Assembly: GCF_000969415.1 (NCBI RefSeq)
Contig: NZ_JZEX01000147.1
Coordinates: 1 to 64,000, forward strand
From: Devosia geojensis
GTDB lineage: Bacteria; Pseudomonadota; Alphaproteobacteria; Rhizobiales; Devosiaceae
DNA: 64,000 nucleotides
Reading direction: 5' to 3'
In this document: piece after piece, positions 18,998-28,063 of the stretch
Layout of the letters: each line of letters begins with the position of its first letter
Position numbering within the stretch: the stretch's first letter is position 1
Program-made: the position numbers and the translations under genes
The notes under the pieces: generated by a model
Seen by the model: only the letters and a program-made list of their open reading frames with translations
What the model was told of the DNA's origin: nothing
Database searches by the model: none

Positions 18998-19867
18998 TCA
19001 GTCGCCCGTGTTCCGCAGCCCCGCTAGGCCGGCGAAATCGAAGAGGCGGGGGTCCAGCATGTGGCTCGGATTGATGTTGCCGAGCGCGCGGATCATCACG
19101 TCCTTGCGGCCCGGCATCCGCTTCTCGATATCATTGAGCATCGCCTTCATCGCATTGCGCTCGAGACCCTCCTGCGAGCCGCAGAGGTCGCAAGGGATGA
19201 TCGGGAACGCCATCGCCTCGGCAAAGCGCGCCAGATCCTCCTCGGCGCAGTAGATGAGCGGCCGCAGTACCTCGACATCGCCCTCGTCATTGAGCAGGCG
19301 CGGCGGCATCGCCGCGAGCTTGCCGCCGTGGAAAAGGTTCATGAAGAACGTCTCGAGGCTGTCGTCGCGGTGGTGCCCCAGCACCAGCGCCGAGCAACCC
19401 TCCTCGCGCGCGATGCGATAGAGGTGCCCGCGCCGCAAGCGCGAGCAGAGCGAACAATAGGTCGCCCCCTCAGGCAGCTTGTCGGTGACGATGGAATAGG
19501 TGTCGCGGTATTCGATGCGATGCGGCACGCCGAGGCCGGTCAGGAACTCCGGCAGGATGTGCTTGGGAAAGTTCGGCTGTCCCTGGTCGAGGTTGCAGGC
19601 GAGCAATTCGACCGGCAGCAATCCGCGCCACTTGAGGTCGAGCAGCAGCGCCAGCAGCCCATAGCTGTCCTTGCCGCCCGAAAGCGCCACCAGCCAGCGC
19701 TCGCCGGGCTTGACCATGCCGAACTTGTCGATCGCCTCGCGCGTCAGGCGAATAAGACGCTTACGGAGTTTGTTGAACTCGACGCTGCGCGGTGCATCTG
19801 CGAAGATCGGGTGTGCGCCGGTCTCATGGTCTTCGTCCGGCCGAATATCGAGCGCGATCTCGTTCAT
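18998..19867 (-). CDS. ttcA: tRNA 2-thiocytidine(32) synthetase
   Basis: TtcA thiolates cytidine 32 in some tRNAs using an iron-sulfur cluster. The 289-residue protein has the PP-loop SGGKDS (63-68). The two Cys pairs are CSLC (138-141) and CDLC (226-229), of which three Cys residues ligate the [4Fe-4S] cluster. [19 protein letters not shown] near residue 164 is also diagnostic. The 5' neighbour is the divergent sbmA gene. Confidence 0.93.
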   Translation of the reverse strand: MNEIALDIRPDEDHETGAHPIFADAPRSVEFNKLRKRLIRLTREAIDKFGMVKPGERWLVALSGGKDSYGLLALLLDLKWRGLLPVELLACNLDQGQPNFPKHILPEFLTGLGVPHRIEYRDTYSIVTDKLPEGATYCSLCSRLRRGHLYRIAREEGCSALVLGHHRDDSLETFFMNLFHGGKLAAMPPRLLNDEGDVEVLRPLIYCAEEDLARFAEAMAFPIIPCDLCGSQEGLERNAMKAMLNDIEKRMPGRKDVMIRALGNINPSHMLDPRLFDFAGLAGLRNTGD

Positions 19868-20028
19868 TGGGCTACTCCGCTTCCGCGACGCTGCTCATAG
19901 CCTCTTGCGGCGCCGAGGGGAAGCGCGGTTCCGTCCGGCAAACCTTACCAAGCTTTAACTTACCTTTCTTGCTTTGGCCGATTTGCGTCAGTTAGATGAC
20001 GCATTCCTGCGCACCCTGGAGTCTCGCG

Positions 20029-21417
20029 GTGTTTCGATCCTTCTTCCCCGTCCCCAAGCTCTTCTTCTCCTCGGCTGCGCTCTGGCTGCTTGCCTCGGTC
20101 CTGCTATGGTTCGCCATTGGCGAGCCGGTGCGATCGGTCATCAGCATAGACCGTTTCACCCATCCGGCCGTCGAAGCGCCGGTATCCGACCAGCCGACGA
20201 CAGCCGATCAGCCGGGGACGGACCCGGCGACCGGAGCCCAGCAGTCCAACCCCAACGCGCCGGCCACGACAGAGAGCGATGCCCCGGCCGCACCGGACCC
20301 GACGGCCGCTGCCGCCGAGGGAACGAGCCTCAACTTCCTGACGGCGGAACGTGTATGGCTGTATCAGTACGTGCTGATGACTGCCCTGATCTTCTGCGTG
20401 TTCTGGTACTTCTACAAACGCAACGAGTGGTATTGGTGGTCGGTGGTGGCCTCGACCCTCATCCTGCTGGTCATCTATTTCCAGGTGCAGGTGCAGGCTT
20501 TCGTCAACGAATGGTCGGGCTCGTTCTTCAACACCATCCAACTGGCGCTGACGCAACCCGGATCGGTGACGCCGGACCAGCTCTACGGTCTCACATGGAC
20601 CATCGTGCTCGTGACCATTCCCAACGTGCTGGTGGCGGTCGCACTCGCCTTCTTTACGTCGCACTACGTGTTCCGCTGGCGCAAGGCGATGAACTTCTAC
20701 TACATGGCCTACTGGCCCCAAATTCGCGGGACGGAAGGCGCGGCGCAACGTGTTCAGGAAGATACCATGCGGTTTGCCTCAATCATGGAGGACTTGGGCA
20801 CCGCATTCTTCGATTCACTGATCACCCTGGTCGTGTTCCTACCTCTGCTCTGGCAGCTCTCGTCCCATATCAGCGAACTACCGATCTTCGGGGCGACGCC
20901 CGGCGGACTGGTCTGGGTGGCACTTGTCGGTGCCGCCGCCGGGACGGCCCTGCTGGCGGTGGTGGGCATCAAGCTGCCTGGCTTGAACTTCGCCAACCAG
21001 CGCGTGGAGGCGGCCTACCGCAAGGAATTGGTCTTCGGTGAGGACCATGCCGACCGGGCCGCTCCGCCGACGATCCGCGAGCTCTTCGCGGGCGTGCAGC
21101 AGAACTATTTCCGCCTCTATTTCCACTACACCTATTTCAATCTCGCGCGTTACGGTTACACCAACATGGTTGGCTACGTACCGCTGCTGGTGATGGCGCC
21201 CTCCATTCTTGCCGGCACGCTGACCATGGGCCTCTACCAGCAAATCCAGATCGCCTTCGGACAGGTGTTCGGCTCGTTCCAGTTCTTCGCGCGCGCCTGG
21301 ACCGTGATCGTCGAACTGCAGTCGGTGGTCATGCGCCTGCGCAAGTTCGAGAGCTACATTCCGCGCGATCAGGAACCGATCAAGGAGAGCGTCAGCCACG
21401 CAACGCCGGCGCAGTAG
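20029..21417 (+). CDS. sbmA: SbmA/BacA peptide transporter with extra periplasmic insert
   Basis: An inner-membrane SbmA/BacA protein of about 462 residues. It imports peptides (microcins, proline-rich antimicrobial peptides, NCR peptides) by proton-motive force and in rhizobia affects very-long-chain fatty acid lipid A. Starting at GTG 20029 gives VFRSFFPVPKLFF, matching the family N-terminus. A TTG/ATG further up would add unrelated residues. Core motifs include YFQVQVQAFVNEW, RWRKAMNFYYMAYWPQIRGTEGAAQRVQEDTMRF (abbreviated; central conserved block) and LYQQIQIAFGQVFGSFQFF. Oddity: residues about 46-100, in the first periplasmic loop, are a Pro/Thr/Ala/Asp-rich low-complexity insert where rhizobial BacA has a short loop. 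Confidence 0.9.
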   Translation: MFRSFFPVPKLFFSSAALWLLASVLLWFAIGEPVRSVISIDRFTHPAVEAPVSDQPTTADQPGTDPATGAQQSNPNAPATTESDAPAAPDPTAAAAEGTSLNFLTAERVWLYQYVLMTALIFCVFWYFYKRNEWYWWSVVASTLILLVIYFQVQVQAFVNEWSGSFFNTIQLALTQPGSVTPDQLYGLTWTIVLVTIPNVLVAVALAFFTSHYVFRWRKAMNFYYMAYWPQIRGTEGAAQRVQEDTMRFASIMEDLGTAFFDSLITLVVFLPLLWQLSSHISELPIFGATPGGLVWVALVGAAAGTALLAVVGIKLPGLNFANQRVEAAYRKELVFGEDHADRAAPPTIRELFAGVQQNYFRLYFHYTYFNLARYGYTNMVGYVPLLVMAPSILAGTLTMGLYQQIQIAFGQVFGSFQFFARAWTVIVELQSVVMRLRKFESYIPRDQEPIKESVSHATPAQ

Positions 21418-21500
21418 CGCCGGCTGCGAGGCCAACCGCTACGCCATATCCCCCGCTTCGCAAAGTGGGGTGATGCCGCGATGAGATACCTCCCAAAGCA

Positions 21501-21535
21501 AAAGGGCCGCTCCGAGGAGCGGCCCTTTCTAATTC
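21501..21535. terminator. Bidirectional terminator between sbmA and rpsD
   Basis: AAAGGGCCGCTC (21501-21512), tetraloop CGAG, GAGCGGCCCTTT (21517-21528), then CTAATT. A 12-bp perfect stem with A/T ends on both sides, suited to stop both convergent genes. Confidence 0.85.
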
Positions 21536-21551
21536 CGTAGAACCGTTTCGC

Positions 21552-22169
21552 CTAGCGCGAGTAGAACTCGACGACGAGGTTCGGTTCCATCTGGACCGGG
21601 TATGGCACATCCGACAGAGCCGGAATGCGTGCGTAGGTCGCGGTCATCTTGTTGTGGTCGACCTCGATGTAGTCCGGCACGTCACGCTCGGCGAGCTGGG
21701 TCGCCTCGAGAACGATGGCCAGCTGCTTGGACTTCTCGCGAAGCTCGATCTTGTCGCCGACCTTGACCTGGTAGGACGGGATGTTGACCCGCTTGCCGTT
21801 GACCAGGATATGGCCGTGGCTGACGAACTGGCGCGCGGCGAACACGGTCGGCACGAACTTGGCGCGGTAGATCACCGCGTCGAGACGGCGCTCGAGCAGG
21901 CCGATCAGATTCTCGCCGGTGTCACCCTTGACGCGGGCGGCTTCCGTATAGAGGCGCTTGAACGCCTTCTCGGTGACCGAGCCGTAGTAGCCCTTGAGCT
22001 TCTGCTTGGCGCGCAGCTGCAGGCCGTAGTCGGAGAGCTTGCCCTTGCGGCGCTGGCCGTGCTGGCCGGGGCCATAGGCACGGTCGTTGAGCGGGCTCTT
22101 GGGGCGGCCCCAGATGTTTTCGCCCAAACGGCGGTCGATCTTGTGCTTGACTGAATGACGCTTCGACAT
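21552..22169 (-). CDS. rpsD: 30S ribosomal protein S4
   Basis: A primary 16S rRNA-binding protein of the small subunit body. The 205-residue length and [21 protein letters not shown] start are typical of alphaproteobacterial S4. The S4 RNA-binding domain occupies about residues 93-155 ([32 protein letters not shown] region). AAGGATACGC precedes the ATG at 22169. The gene stands alone rather than in the alpha operon with rpsM, rpsK and rpoA, as is usual in Rhizobiales. Confidence 0.97.
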   Translation of the reverse strand: MSKRHSVKHKIDRRLGENIWGRPKSPLNDRAYGPGQHGQRRKGKLSDYGLQLRAKQKLKGYYGSVTEKAFKRLYTEAARVKGDTGENLIGLLERRLDAVIYRAKFVPTVFAARQFVSHGHILVNGKRVNIPSYQVKVGDKIELREKSKQLAIVLEATQLAERDVPDYIEVDHNKMTATYARIPALSDVPYPVQMEPNLVVEFYSR

Positions 22170-22263
22170 CGCGTATCCTTCTTCAAAGTTGAATGGATCG
22201 CGCCCTCCTCTGCCGCCTTGCGGACGGCCGACAGATCCCAATACTCAGGAGATCCCGGGTGCG

Positions 22264-22288
22264 CCTATGGGCCAAAGGCCCGGATAGG
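22264..22288. terminator. Weak hairpin between MFS gene and rpsD
   Basis: CCTATGGGCC pairs with GGCCC-GG-ATAGG across a three-A loop (a two-base bulge on one side). It lies downstream of the minus-strand MFS gene start region and upstream of rpsD; there is no T run, so termination is uncertain. It could instead belong to the rpsD leader. Confidence 0.3.
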
Positions 22289-22336
22289 TGGCGGCGTGAT
22301 ACGCACGGTCTGTCACAAAGTCAAGCGAAACCGGCC

Positions 22337-23575
22337 TCAGGCCATGCGCTTGTCGAGCGCCCGCTGTTCGCGCAGGCCCGGGAATATCCGGCTCCAGATC
22401 ACCGCCACCGCAATCGCGCCGAACCCGCCGATGACGACGGCGGGCACCGGCCCGATGAAATGTGCGACGGTGCCGGCGCGGAACTCGCCGAGCTCGTTGG
22501 AGGCGCCGATGAAGACGCTGTTGACCGCGTTCACCCGCCCTCTCACTTCCTCTGGAGTCCAGAGTTGCATGATCGTCTCGCGGATGGTGACGCTCACCAT
22601 ATCGGAGGCGCCCACCAGCGCCAGCGCCGGCACGGAGATCCACATGGTCGTTGAGAACCCGAAGATCACCGTGAACGCACCAAAGAGCCCGACGAAGAGG
22701 AAGAGGAGCTTGCCTGCATGGTCGCGCACCGGATAGCGCGTCAGGAACAGCGCCATGAGGATTGCGCCGATCCCCGGCGCGGCGCGCAGCAGACCCAGTT
22801 CCTCCGGCCCCGCATGCAGGATGTCCTTGGCATAGATCGGCAACAGAGCCACCGCCCCGCCCATCAGCACGGCGAACATGTCGAGCGAGATGGCGCCCAG
22901 CACCACCTTGTTGGCGAAGATGTAGCGGAAGCCCGCCAGCATCGTCTCGAGGCTGGTAGCCTGGCGCGACTCGCGCTGGGCCGGCTTCGGGATCAGGGAA
23001 ACGCAGATGACCCCGGCAACGAGCAGCGCCGCCGCCGTGCCGAAGGCGATGGTCGGCGAAAGCCCATAGAGCAGTCCGCCGGCCGCCGGTCCGGTGATCG
23101 AGGCGAACTGCCATGCCGACGCGTTGACCGTGATGGCGTTGGCCAGCGCCTCCGGCGGCACGAGGTTCGGCGCCAGCGACTGCGCCGCCGGCCCCCAGAA
23201 TGCACGTGCGACACCGAGGGCTATGAGGATGCCGAAGATCGGCCAGACTTCATGCTCCTGCGCGTTGACGGTGAGCAGAAATCCGATGGCGCAGGCGAAT
23301 TCCACGACCAGGCAGATGCGCATGATCATGCGGCGGTTGAAGCGGTCGGCGGTCAATCCCGTCAACAGGATGAGGAGGAGCGCGGGCAGGAAGAGGCACA
23401 GCCCCACCAGCCCCAGCAGGAACGCGTTGCCCGTGACGTCGTAGATCTGCCAGGCAATGGACACGGACATGATCTGCACCGCGAAACTCACGGTGAGGGT
23501 CGTCAGCCAGAAGAAGCGAAAACCGACATAGCTGAACGCCTGGCGGCGCGAGTCGGCGGGGGTGTGACCGAGCAT
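22337..23575 (-). CDS. MFS exporter, EntS/MFS_3-like
   Basis: A 412-residue major facilitator of the MFS_3 (enterobactin exporter-like) group. Evidence: FAVQIMSVSIAWQIYDVTGNAFLLGLVGL in spans 1-2, the loop motif GLTADRFNRRMIMR (about residues 73-86), ARAFWGPAAQSLAPNLVPPEALANA near residue 124, and the TPEEVRGRVNAVNSVFIGASNELGEF segment near 350. These blocks are characteristic of this branch. Probably a small-molecule or siderophore exporter; substrate not evident. It is downstream of trmJ on the same strand with a 97-base gap. Confidence 0.85.
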   Translation of the reverse strand: MLGHTPADSRRQAFSYVGFRFFWLTTLTVSFAVQIMSVSIAWQIYDVTGNAFLLGLVGLCLFLPALLLILLTGLTADRFNRRMIMRICLVVEFACAIGFLLTVNAQEHEVWPIFGILIALGVARAFWGPAAQSLAPNLVPPEALANAITVNASAWQFASITGPAAGGLLYGLSPTIAFGTAAALLVAGVICVSLIPKPAQRESRQATSLETMLAGFRYIFANKVVLGAISLDMFAVLMGGAVALLPIYAKDILHAGPEELGLLRAAPGIGAILMALFLTRYPVRDHAGKLLFLFVGLFGAFTVIFGFSTTMWISVPALALVGASDMVSVTIRETIMQLWTPEEVRGRVNAVNSVFIGASNELGEFRAGTVAHFIGPVPAVVIGGFGAIAVAVIWSRIFPGLREQRALDKRMA

Positions 23576-23672
23576 GATGCGTCAATCGATGCCACGGCGC
23601 CGGTGCGGCGTCAAAGGCGATTTATGGCCAGATTGTCGGATTGCAGCGCAAAATGCGCTCGAACCTTTCGCT

Positions 23673-24467
23673 TTATTCCTCGCCCTTGTCGCGTTTGTTC
23701 CGATGCCGCTCGTGAGCACGATCGATCGAGGAGATGATGCCGCGGAACGTGCGCACCTCCTGACTGGTGAACTGCCCGCGCGACAGCATCGTCCTGAGGT
23801 TGTTGACCATGGCCGGACGCTTGTCCGGCGTGGTGAAGAACCCGGTCCTGTCGAGCGTCGATTCCAGGTGCTCGAACATGCCGACGACTTCCTCCTTGGG
23901 AGCCGGCTCGCCGATGTTCTCGCCGAACGGCAGCGTATCGGCGAGGCCGTTCTGGCGCCGCCATTCATAGGCGAGGATCAGCACGGCCTGGGCGATGTTG
24001 AGGGAAGCGAAAGCGGGTTCGACCGGCAAGGTGACGATGGCGTCCGAGAGCGCGACTTCCGGATTGAGCAATCCCCACTTCTCCCGCCCGAAGAGGATGC
24101 CGGCCTTCTGCCCGGACGCGATGTGGACCGAGAGATCGCGGCACGCCTCCTCCGGCCCGAGCACGGGCTTGCGCATGTCGCGGGAGCGGGCGGTGGTTGC
24201 GTGAACGAGCGAAAGGTCGGCGATGGCCTCTTCGACCGTCGCAAAGACCCGCACCCGCTCGATCACATGGTCGGCCTTGGAGGCGCTGGCGACCGCCTTC
24301 TCGTTGGGCCAGCCATCGCGCGGATTGACGAGCCGCAGGTCCCACAGCCCGAAATTGGCCATGGCGCGCGCGGCCGCGCCGATGTTCTCGCCCAGTTGCG
24401 GCTCGCATAGGATGATCGCCGGTGTGGGCCGGAATGTGAGTTGCCGTGAAGAGTCGGTGCCTGCCAT
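23673..24467 (-). CDS. trmJ: tRNA (Cm/Um32) 2'-O-methyltransferase TrmJ-like
   Basis: A SPOUT-fold methyltransferase of 264 residues. Motif 1 region is IILCEPQLGENIGAAARAMANFG (about residues 18-40). The SAM-binding knot is made by ILFGREKWGLLNPEVALSDAIVTLPVEP near residues 123-150 and the SLNIAQAVLILAYEW helix after it. The C-terminal extension with FEHLESTLDRTGFF is typical of TrmJ. One departure is GLLNPEVAL where the family usually has GLTNEEL. Shares the minus strand with GNAT genes. Confidence 0.9.
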   Translation of the reverse strand: MAGTDSSRQLTFRPTPAIILCEPQLGENIGAAARAMANFGLWDLRLVNPRDGWPNEKAVASASKADHVIERVRVFATVEEAIADLSLVHATTARSRDMRKPVLGPEEACRDLSVHIASGQKAGILFGREKWGLLNPEVALSDAIVTLPVEPAFASLNIAQAVLILAYEWRRQNGLADTLPFGENIGEPAPKEEVVGMFEHLESTLDRTGFFTTPDKRPAMVNNLRTMLSRGQFTSQEVRTFRGIISSIDRAHERHRNKRDKGEE

Positions 24468-24515
24468 CCCGCGCTCTTACTTCAAGTCGCGCGGCAATTG
24501 AAGCAGGCAACCCGT

Positions 24516-25112
24516 TCAAGCGACTCGCGGCCTTGCGTGCATCTCGCGAATCTTGCTCGAACGCCGCCATTCCCGATCGAGGATGGCGAAGTGCAATTCC
24601 TCGTCCCACTCGCCCTGGAAGAGCGCGTGCTCGCGGTAGTGCGCCTCGAGCCGCATGCCGAGCTTCTGCAGGAGCTTCGAGGCGCGATGATTGTGCCCGT
24701 CGCACCGCGCGAAGACCCGGTGGATCTTGAAGTGATCGAAGGCGAGATCGAGGATCGCCGTCGCCGCCTCCGCCGCGTAGCCGTTGCCGGCGTAGCGGGG
24801 GTTGATGGCGAAGCGCACCTCGCCCTGCCCGGCCGTCGCATCCGACCAGCGCAGGGAAATCTGGCCGAGCAGCTGCCCGTCCCCCCTGCGCACCATGGCA
24901 AGGCTCAGCGTATCGCCGGGCCGGTGCAGGCAGACCTGCGTGCGCATGAGATTGAGGCCCGTGGCCACGTCCGCCTTGTTCCAGACCGGCCACTCCAGGT
25001 AACGCTGCATTTCGGGAAGAAGCTGATAAGTACAGAGCGCGTCGTAGTCGCCACGCTCGAAGCTGCGAAGTAGCAGCCGGCTGGTTTCAATGGGTAAAGT
25101 AAGAGAGGACAT
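24516..25112 (-). CDS. RimJ/RimL-type GNAT acetyltransferase (copy 1)
   Basis: A 198-residue GNAT_3-type acetyltransferase. TSRLLLRSFERGDYDAL is the N-terminal signature, the acetyl-CoA motif is INPRYAGNGYAAEAA (near residue 104), and HRVFARCDGHNHRASKLLQKLGM is the classical RimL block. It shares REHALFxGEWDEE near its C-terminus with the next gene, which marks the two as paralogues from a tandem duplication. ATG 25112 is preferred to 25148 because TSRL then falls at its usual position. Substrate unknown (N-terminal amino acids, polyamines or antibiotics are possible). Confidence 0.88.
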   Translation of the reverse strand: MSSLTLPIETSRLLLRSFERGDYDALCTYQLLPEMQRYLEWPVWNKADVATGLNLMRTQVCLHRPGDTLSLAMVRRGDGQLLGQISLRWSDATAGQGEVRFAINPRYAGNGYAAEAATAILDLAFDHFKIHRVFARCDGHNHRASKLLQKLGMRLEAHYREHALFQGEWDEELHFAILDREWRRSSKIREMHARPRVA

Positions 25113-25236
25113 GGTCGCCGCGATCCCTCCGCTGCTCGCTGCAAACACTTAAGGAAAGGTAAAGCCCGAAACGTGACGCAAGTCCGGCAGGTTCCGCCGC
25201 GGTTGGTGGAATACTTTGCTCTTTTGAAGGCCTGTT

Positions 25237-25830
25237 TCAGCCGTTGCTGGCGATGCTGCCGACAAGCCCTTGCCGCGCCGCCCATTCCCTCTTGAGGATG
25301 GCGTAGATGAACTCCTCGTCCCATTCGCCCTTGAACAGGGCGTGCTCGCGGAAATGCGCCTCGCGCCGCATGCCGAGCCGCTCCATCAGCCGCGAGGAGG
25401 CGTCATTGCGCGCATCGCACCGGGCCATCACCCGGTGCATGTCGCCCGAGCAAAAGGCAAGATCGAGCAGGGCATGCGCGGCCTCGGTGGCGTAACCGAA
25501 ACCGTGCTGGTCCGGATGGAATATCCAGCCGATCTCCGCCTGACGCGCCTCGACGCTCCGCCAGATCAGCGACACTTCCCCGATAAGCAAGCCGCTCTCC
25601 CGCAGCGTCACCGCCAGCACGATCTTGTCGCCTTCGAGCTCGAAGGCGATCTGCCCGATGCGCTGCTGCACGGCCTCGGCGCACTCCTCACGGCTCAATG
25701 GCGGGTCGAAGAGGAACCGCGCCACGTCCTCGCGCCGCCGGTAATCGTGGACCGCGTCCACATCCCCCCGCGTGAAAGGCCGCAGCACGAGCCTTTCCGT
25801 CTCGAGTGGATAGTCCGGATGTAACGTCAT
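25237..25830 (-). CDS. RimJ/RimL-type GNAT acetyltransferase (copy 2)
   Basis: A 197-residue paralogue of the neighbouring GNAT. LETERLVLRPFTRGDVDAVHDY opens the domain, the acetyl-CoA motif is FHPDQHGFGYATEAA, and HRVMARCDARNDASSRLMERLGM plus REHALFKGEWDEEF close it. The start is ATG 25830, giving MTLHPDYPLETERL. A longer reading would run through low-quality sequence antisense to the GFA gene. It lies 124 bases upstream of copy 1 on the same strand and diverges from the GFA gene. Confidence 0.88.
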   Translation of the reverse strand: MTLHPDYPLETERLVLRPFTRGDVDAVHDYRRREDVARFLFDPPLSREECAEAVQQRIGQIAFELEGDKIVLAVTLRESGLLIGEVSLIWRSVEARQAEIGWIFHPDQHGFGYATEAAHALLDLAFCSGDMHRVMARCDARNDASSRLMERLGMRREAHFREHALFKGEWDEEFIYAILKREWAARQGLVGSIASNG

Positions 25831-25941
25831 TGGCCGCCCCGCCGGTTTGCGAAGCGCACTGTCGTCATCGCGACGGGCAAAATCAAGGCTCTTGGGTCTC
25901 GTGCTTGCCAGCCGCCACAGGCCCATGGCAGCTTCCCCCGC

Positions 25942-26385
25942 ATGGCCAGTGCCGCACACCCCGATATCGACCTGACGACGCAGTGCGATTGCGGCGCCAT
26001 CAAGCTCGCCGCTAAAGGCCAGGTCGTTTCCATGTTCCTCTGTGCCTGCAGGAACTGCCAGAAAGCGACGGGCACCGGCCATTCGACGGTAGTGCTGATG
26101 CCAGCCACGGCGATCAGCCTGACGGGCGCAACCAAACCCTATTCGCGGCCAGCCGATTCCGGAGCGACCTTCACGCGTCACTTCTGCCCCGGATGCGGCA
26201 CGACGCTCTATGCCCAGTCTTCGCGGGCACCGGCCCTGCGCATGCTGACGGCGGGCCTCTTCGCGGGACAGAATGATTGGTTCGTTCCCAACCAGCTGAT
26301 ATTCTCGCGCAGCCATCAGGCATGGGATCTCGTCGCCGATCACCTGCCCCGGCACACGACCTATCGACCCGAGCCGCAGCAATGA
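25942..26385 (+). CDS. GFA / CENP-V domain protein
   Basis: A 147-residue zinc-binding protein of the glutathione-dependent formaldehyde-activating enzyme (GFA) family. The Cys ligands are arranged as CDCGAI (C15, C17), CACRNCQKATG (C34, C36, C39) and HFCPGCGTTLYA, the standard pattern. Most stand-alone members have no demonstrated enzyme activity, so a formaldehyde role should not be assumed. The stop overlaps the start of the TfoX-N gene (ATGA). Confidence 0.9.
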   Translation: MASAAHPDIDLTTQCDCGAIKLAAKGQVVSMFLCACRNCQKATGTGHSTVVLMPATAISLTGATKPYSRPADSGATFTRHFCPGCGTTLYAQSSRAPALRMLTAGLFAGQNDWFVPNQLIFSRSHQAWDLVADHLPRHTTYRPEPQQ

Positions 26386-26717
26386 GCCAAGCCGCCGAAC
26401 ACCTCGCCGACCGCATCCGCCTGCTGCTCGGCGACCGCCCCGGCATTCGCGAGCAGAAGATGTTCGGCGGCGTCGCCTTCATGCTCAACGGCAACATGAT
26501 GGTCGGTCCGCTCAAGGACGGCGGACTTCTCGTGCGGGTGAGCAAGGAGAGCTATGAGCGCGTTCTTGCCCGTCCCGGAGCGAGCCCCATGACCATGACC
26601 GGCCGCACCATGTCGGGCTTCATTCAGGTCGAGGGCGATGCCGTCGAGGACGACGAGGACCTCTCCGAGTGGATCGCCATTGCCGAATCCTACGTGAAGA
26701 CGCTGCCGGCGAAATAG
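26382..26717 (+). CDS. TfoX N-terminal domain protein
   Basis: A 111-residue single-domain protein. LADRIRLLLGDRPGIREQKMFGGVAFMLNGNMMVG contains the RexKMFGGxxF pattern of TfoX-N (key residues near 25-40), followed by LLVRVSKESYERVLA and MSGFIQV. Full TfoX (Sxy) also has a C-terminal domain that is absent here. No competence function is implied; such proteins are common and uncharacterised in Rhizobiales. Coupled by a 4-base overlap with the GFA gene. Confidence 0.85.
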   Translation: MSQAAEHLADRIRLLLGDRPGIREQKMFGGVAFMLNGNMMVGPLKDGGLLVRVSKESYERVLARPGASPMTMTGRTMSGFIQVEGDAVEDDEDLSEWIAIAESYVKTLPAK

Positions 26718-26720
26718 ATC

Positions 26721-28001
26721 TCAAGCCCTGCCGAACACGAGCGTTGCGTTGACCCCACCGAAGCCGAACGCGTTCGAGAGGACATAGTCGAGCGCCTTGG
26801 TCTTCGGCGTCTTCGGCACCAGGTCGAAGGCCGCGGCCACGGGGTCGGGCTCGTCCAGGTTGAGCGTTGCCGGCAGAGTATCGTTGATGAGTGCGAGGAC
26901 CGAGAAGATCGCCTCGATTCCTCCCGCTGCGCCCAGCATATGGCCGGTAGAGGACTTGGTGGAGGATATCGCGAGCGTTTTGCCCCGCTCGCCGAACACC
27001 GCCGAAATTCCGGCGATCTCCGCCGCATCGCCGACTTCGGTGGACGTCGCATGCGCGTTCACATAGCCGATGTCGTCGGGCGTGACCCCGGCCATGGCGA
27101 TCGCCTTGCGCATGGCCGATTGGGCGCCGGCGCCCGTCGGCTCGCCCGCCGTCAGGTGATACGCATCGGCGGATGTACCGTAGCCGGCCAGCACCGCCAG
27201 CGGCGTTGCGCCACGCGCCCGGGCATGGCTCAGCTTCTCGATGACGAGAACCGCCGCGCCCTCGGCAAGTACGAAGCCGGCGCGCTGCATATCGAACGGC
27301 CGCGAGGCACGCTCGGGCTCGTCGTTGAAGCTGGTGTTGAGTGCACGCGCCGCCGAGAACCCGGCGATCGAGACCGGATCGACCGAGCCTTCCGCCCCAC
27401 CCACCACGGCCACCTCGGCTTCTCCGGTGAGGATCATCCGCATGCCATCGCCGATCGCCTGTGCCGAGGCCGCGCAGGCCGTGACCGGCGTGCCTATCGG
27501 CCCCCTGAAGCCGTAGCGGATCGAGATCCAGCCGGCCGCGAGATTGGCGAGGAAAGCCGGCACGGTGAATGGCGAGAGCCGGCGTGGCCCTTTGTGCTCG
27601 ACCGTATAGGCCGCCTCGACCAGCAGGGGCTCTCCGCCGACGCCGGAGGCGATGATCGTCGCCGTCGCCTGCTGCTCCTCTTCCGTCTTCGGTTCCCAGC
27701 CGGACTGCGCGATCGCTTCCTGTGCGGCGATGAGCCCATATTGGATGAAGCGGTCCATCTTCTTGATGTCCTTGGGATCGATCGCGGCGAGCGGATCGAA
27801 CCCTTCTGGATCATCGGATTTTTCGGGGACCAGTCCCGCAATCTTGCAGGCAAAGTCGGTCACGTCGAAGCGGGTGTTGGGCCGCACGCCGCTCTCGCCC
27901 GCCAGAAGCCGGCGCCAGTTGGTCGCGACACCGACACCCAGAGGGGTGACGGCGCCCATGCCGGTCACGACGATGGGGTCGGCAGGATCGGGCTTCAACA
28001 T
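26721..28001 (-). CDS. Beta-ketoacyl-ACP synthase II (FabF-like), MarR-controlled
   Basis: A 426-residue KAS II-type condensing enzyme for fatty-acyl elongation. The active-site Cys176 is in TPVTACAASAQAIG, the two catalytic His residues in NAHATSTEVGD and STGHMLGAAGGIEA, and GFGGVNATLVF closes the protein as in FabF. No acpP, fabD or fabG is adjacent, unlike a housekeeping fabF, and 62 bases separate it from a MarR gene upstream. Both genes are preceded by nearly identical 15-base motifs. It therefore looks like a specialised, regulated second KAS. Start ATG 28001 has AAGGAGA ahead. Confidence 0.9.
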   Translation of the reverse strand: MLKPDPADPIVVTGMGAVTPLGVGVATNWRRLLAGESGVRPNTRFDVTDFACKIAGLVPEKSDDPEGFDPLAAIDPKDIKKMDRFIQYGLIAAQEAIAQSGWEPKTEEEQQATATIIASGVGGEPLLVEAAYTVEHKGPRRLSPFTVPAFLANLAAGWISIRYGFRGPIGTPVTACAASAQAIGDGMRMILTGEAEVAVVGGAEGSVDPVSIAGFSAARALNTSFNDEPERASRPFDMQRAGFVLAEGAAVLVIEKLSHARARGATPLAVLAGYGTSADAYHLTAGEPTGAGAQSAMRKAIAMAGVTPDDIGYVNAHATSTEVGDAAEIAGISAVFGERGKTLAISSTKSSTGHMLGAAGGIEAIFSVLALINDTLPATLNLDEPDPVAAAFDLVPKTPKTKALDYVLSNAFGFGGVNATLVFGRA

Positions 28002-28019
28002 GATCGGGTCTCCTTGGTG

Positions 28020-28035
28020 TATATGCACGTATGTC
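28020..28035. promoter_or_regulatory. Predicted MarR operator upstream of the FabF-like gene
   Basis: ATATGCACGTATGTC at 28021-28035 is identical in 14 of 15 positions to the site before the marR-type gene (28513-28527). It lies 20 bases upstream of the FabF-like ATG, where a bound repressor would block transcription or initiation. Confidence 0.6.
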
Positions 28036-28063
28036 GCAACGATTGCCCGGCGGTCGGGCAGGC

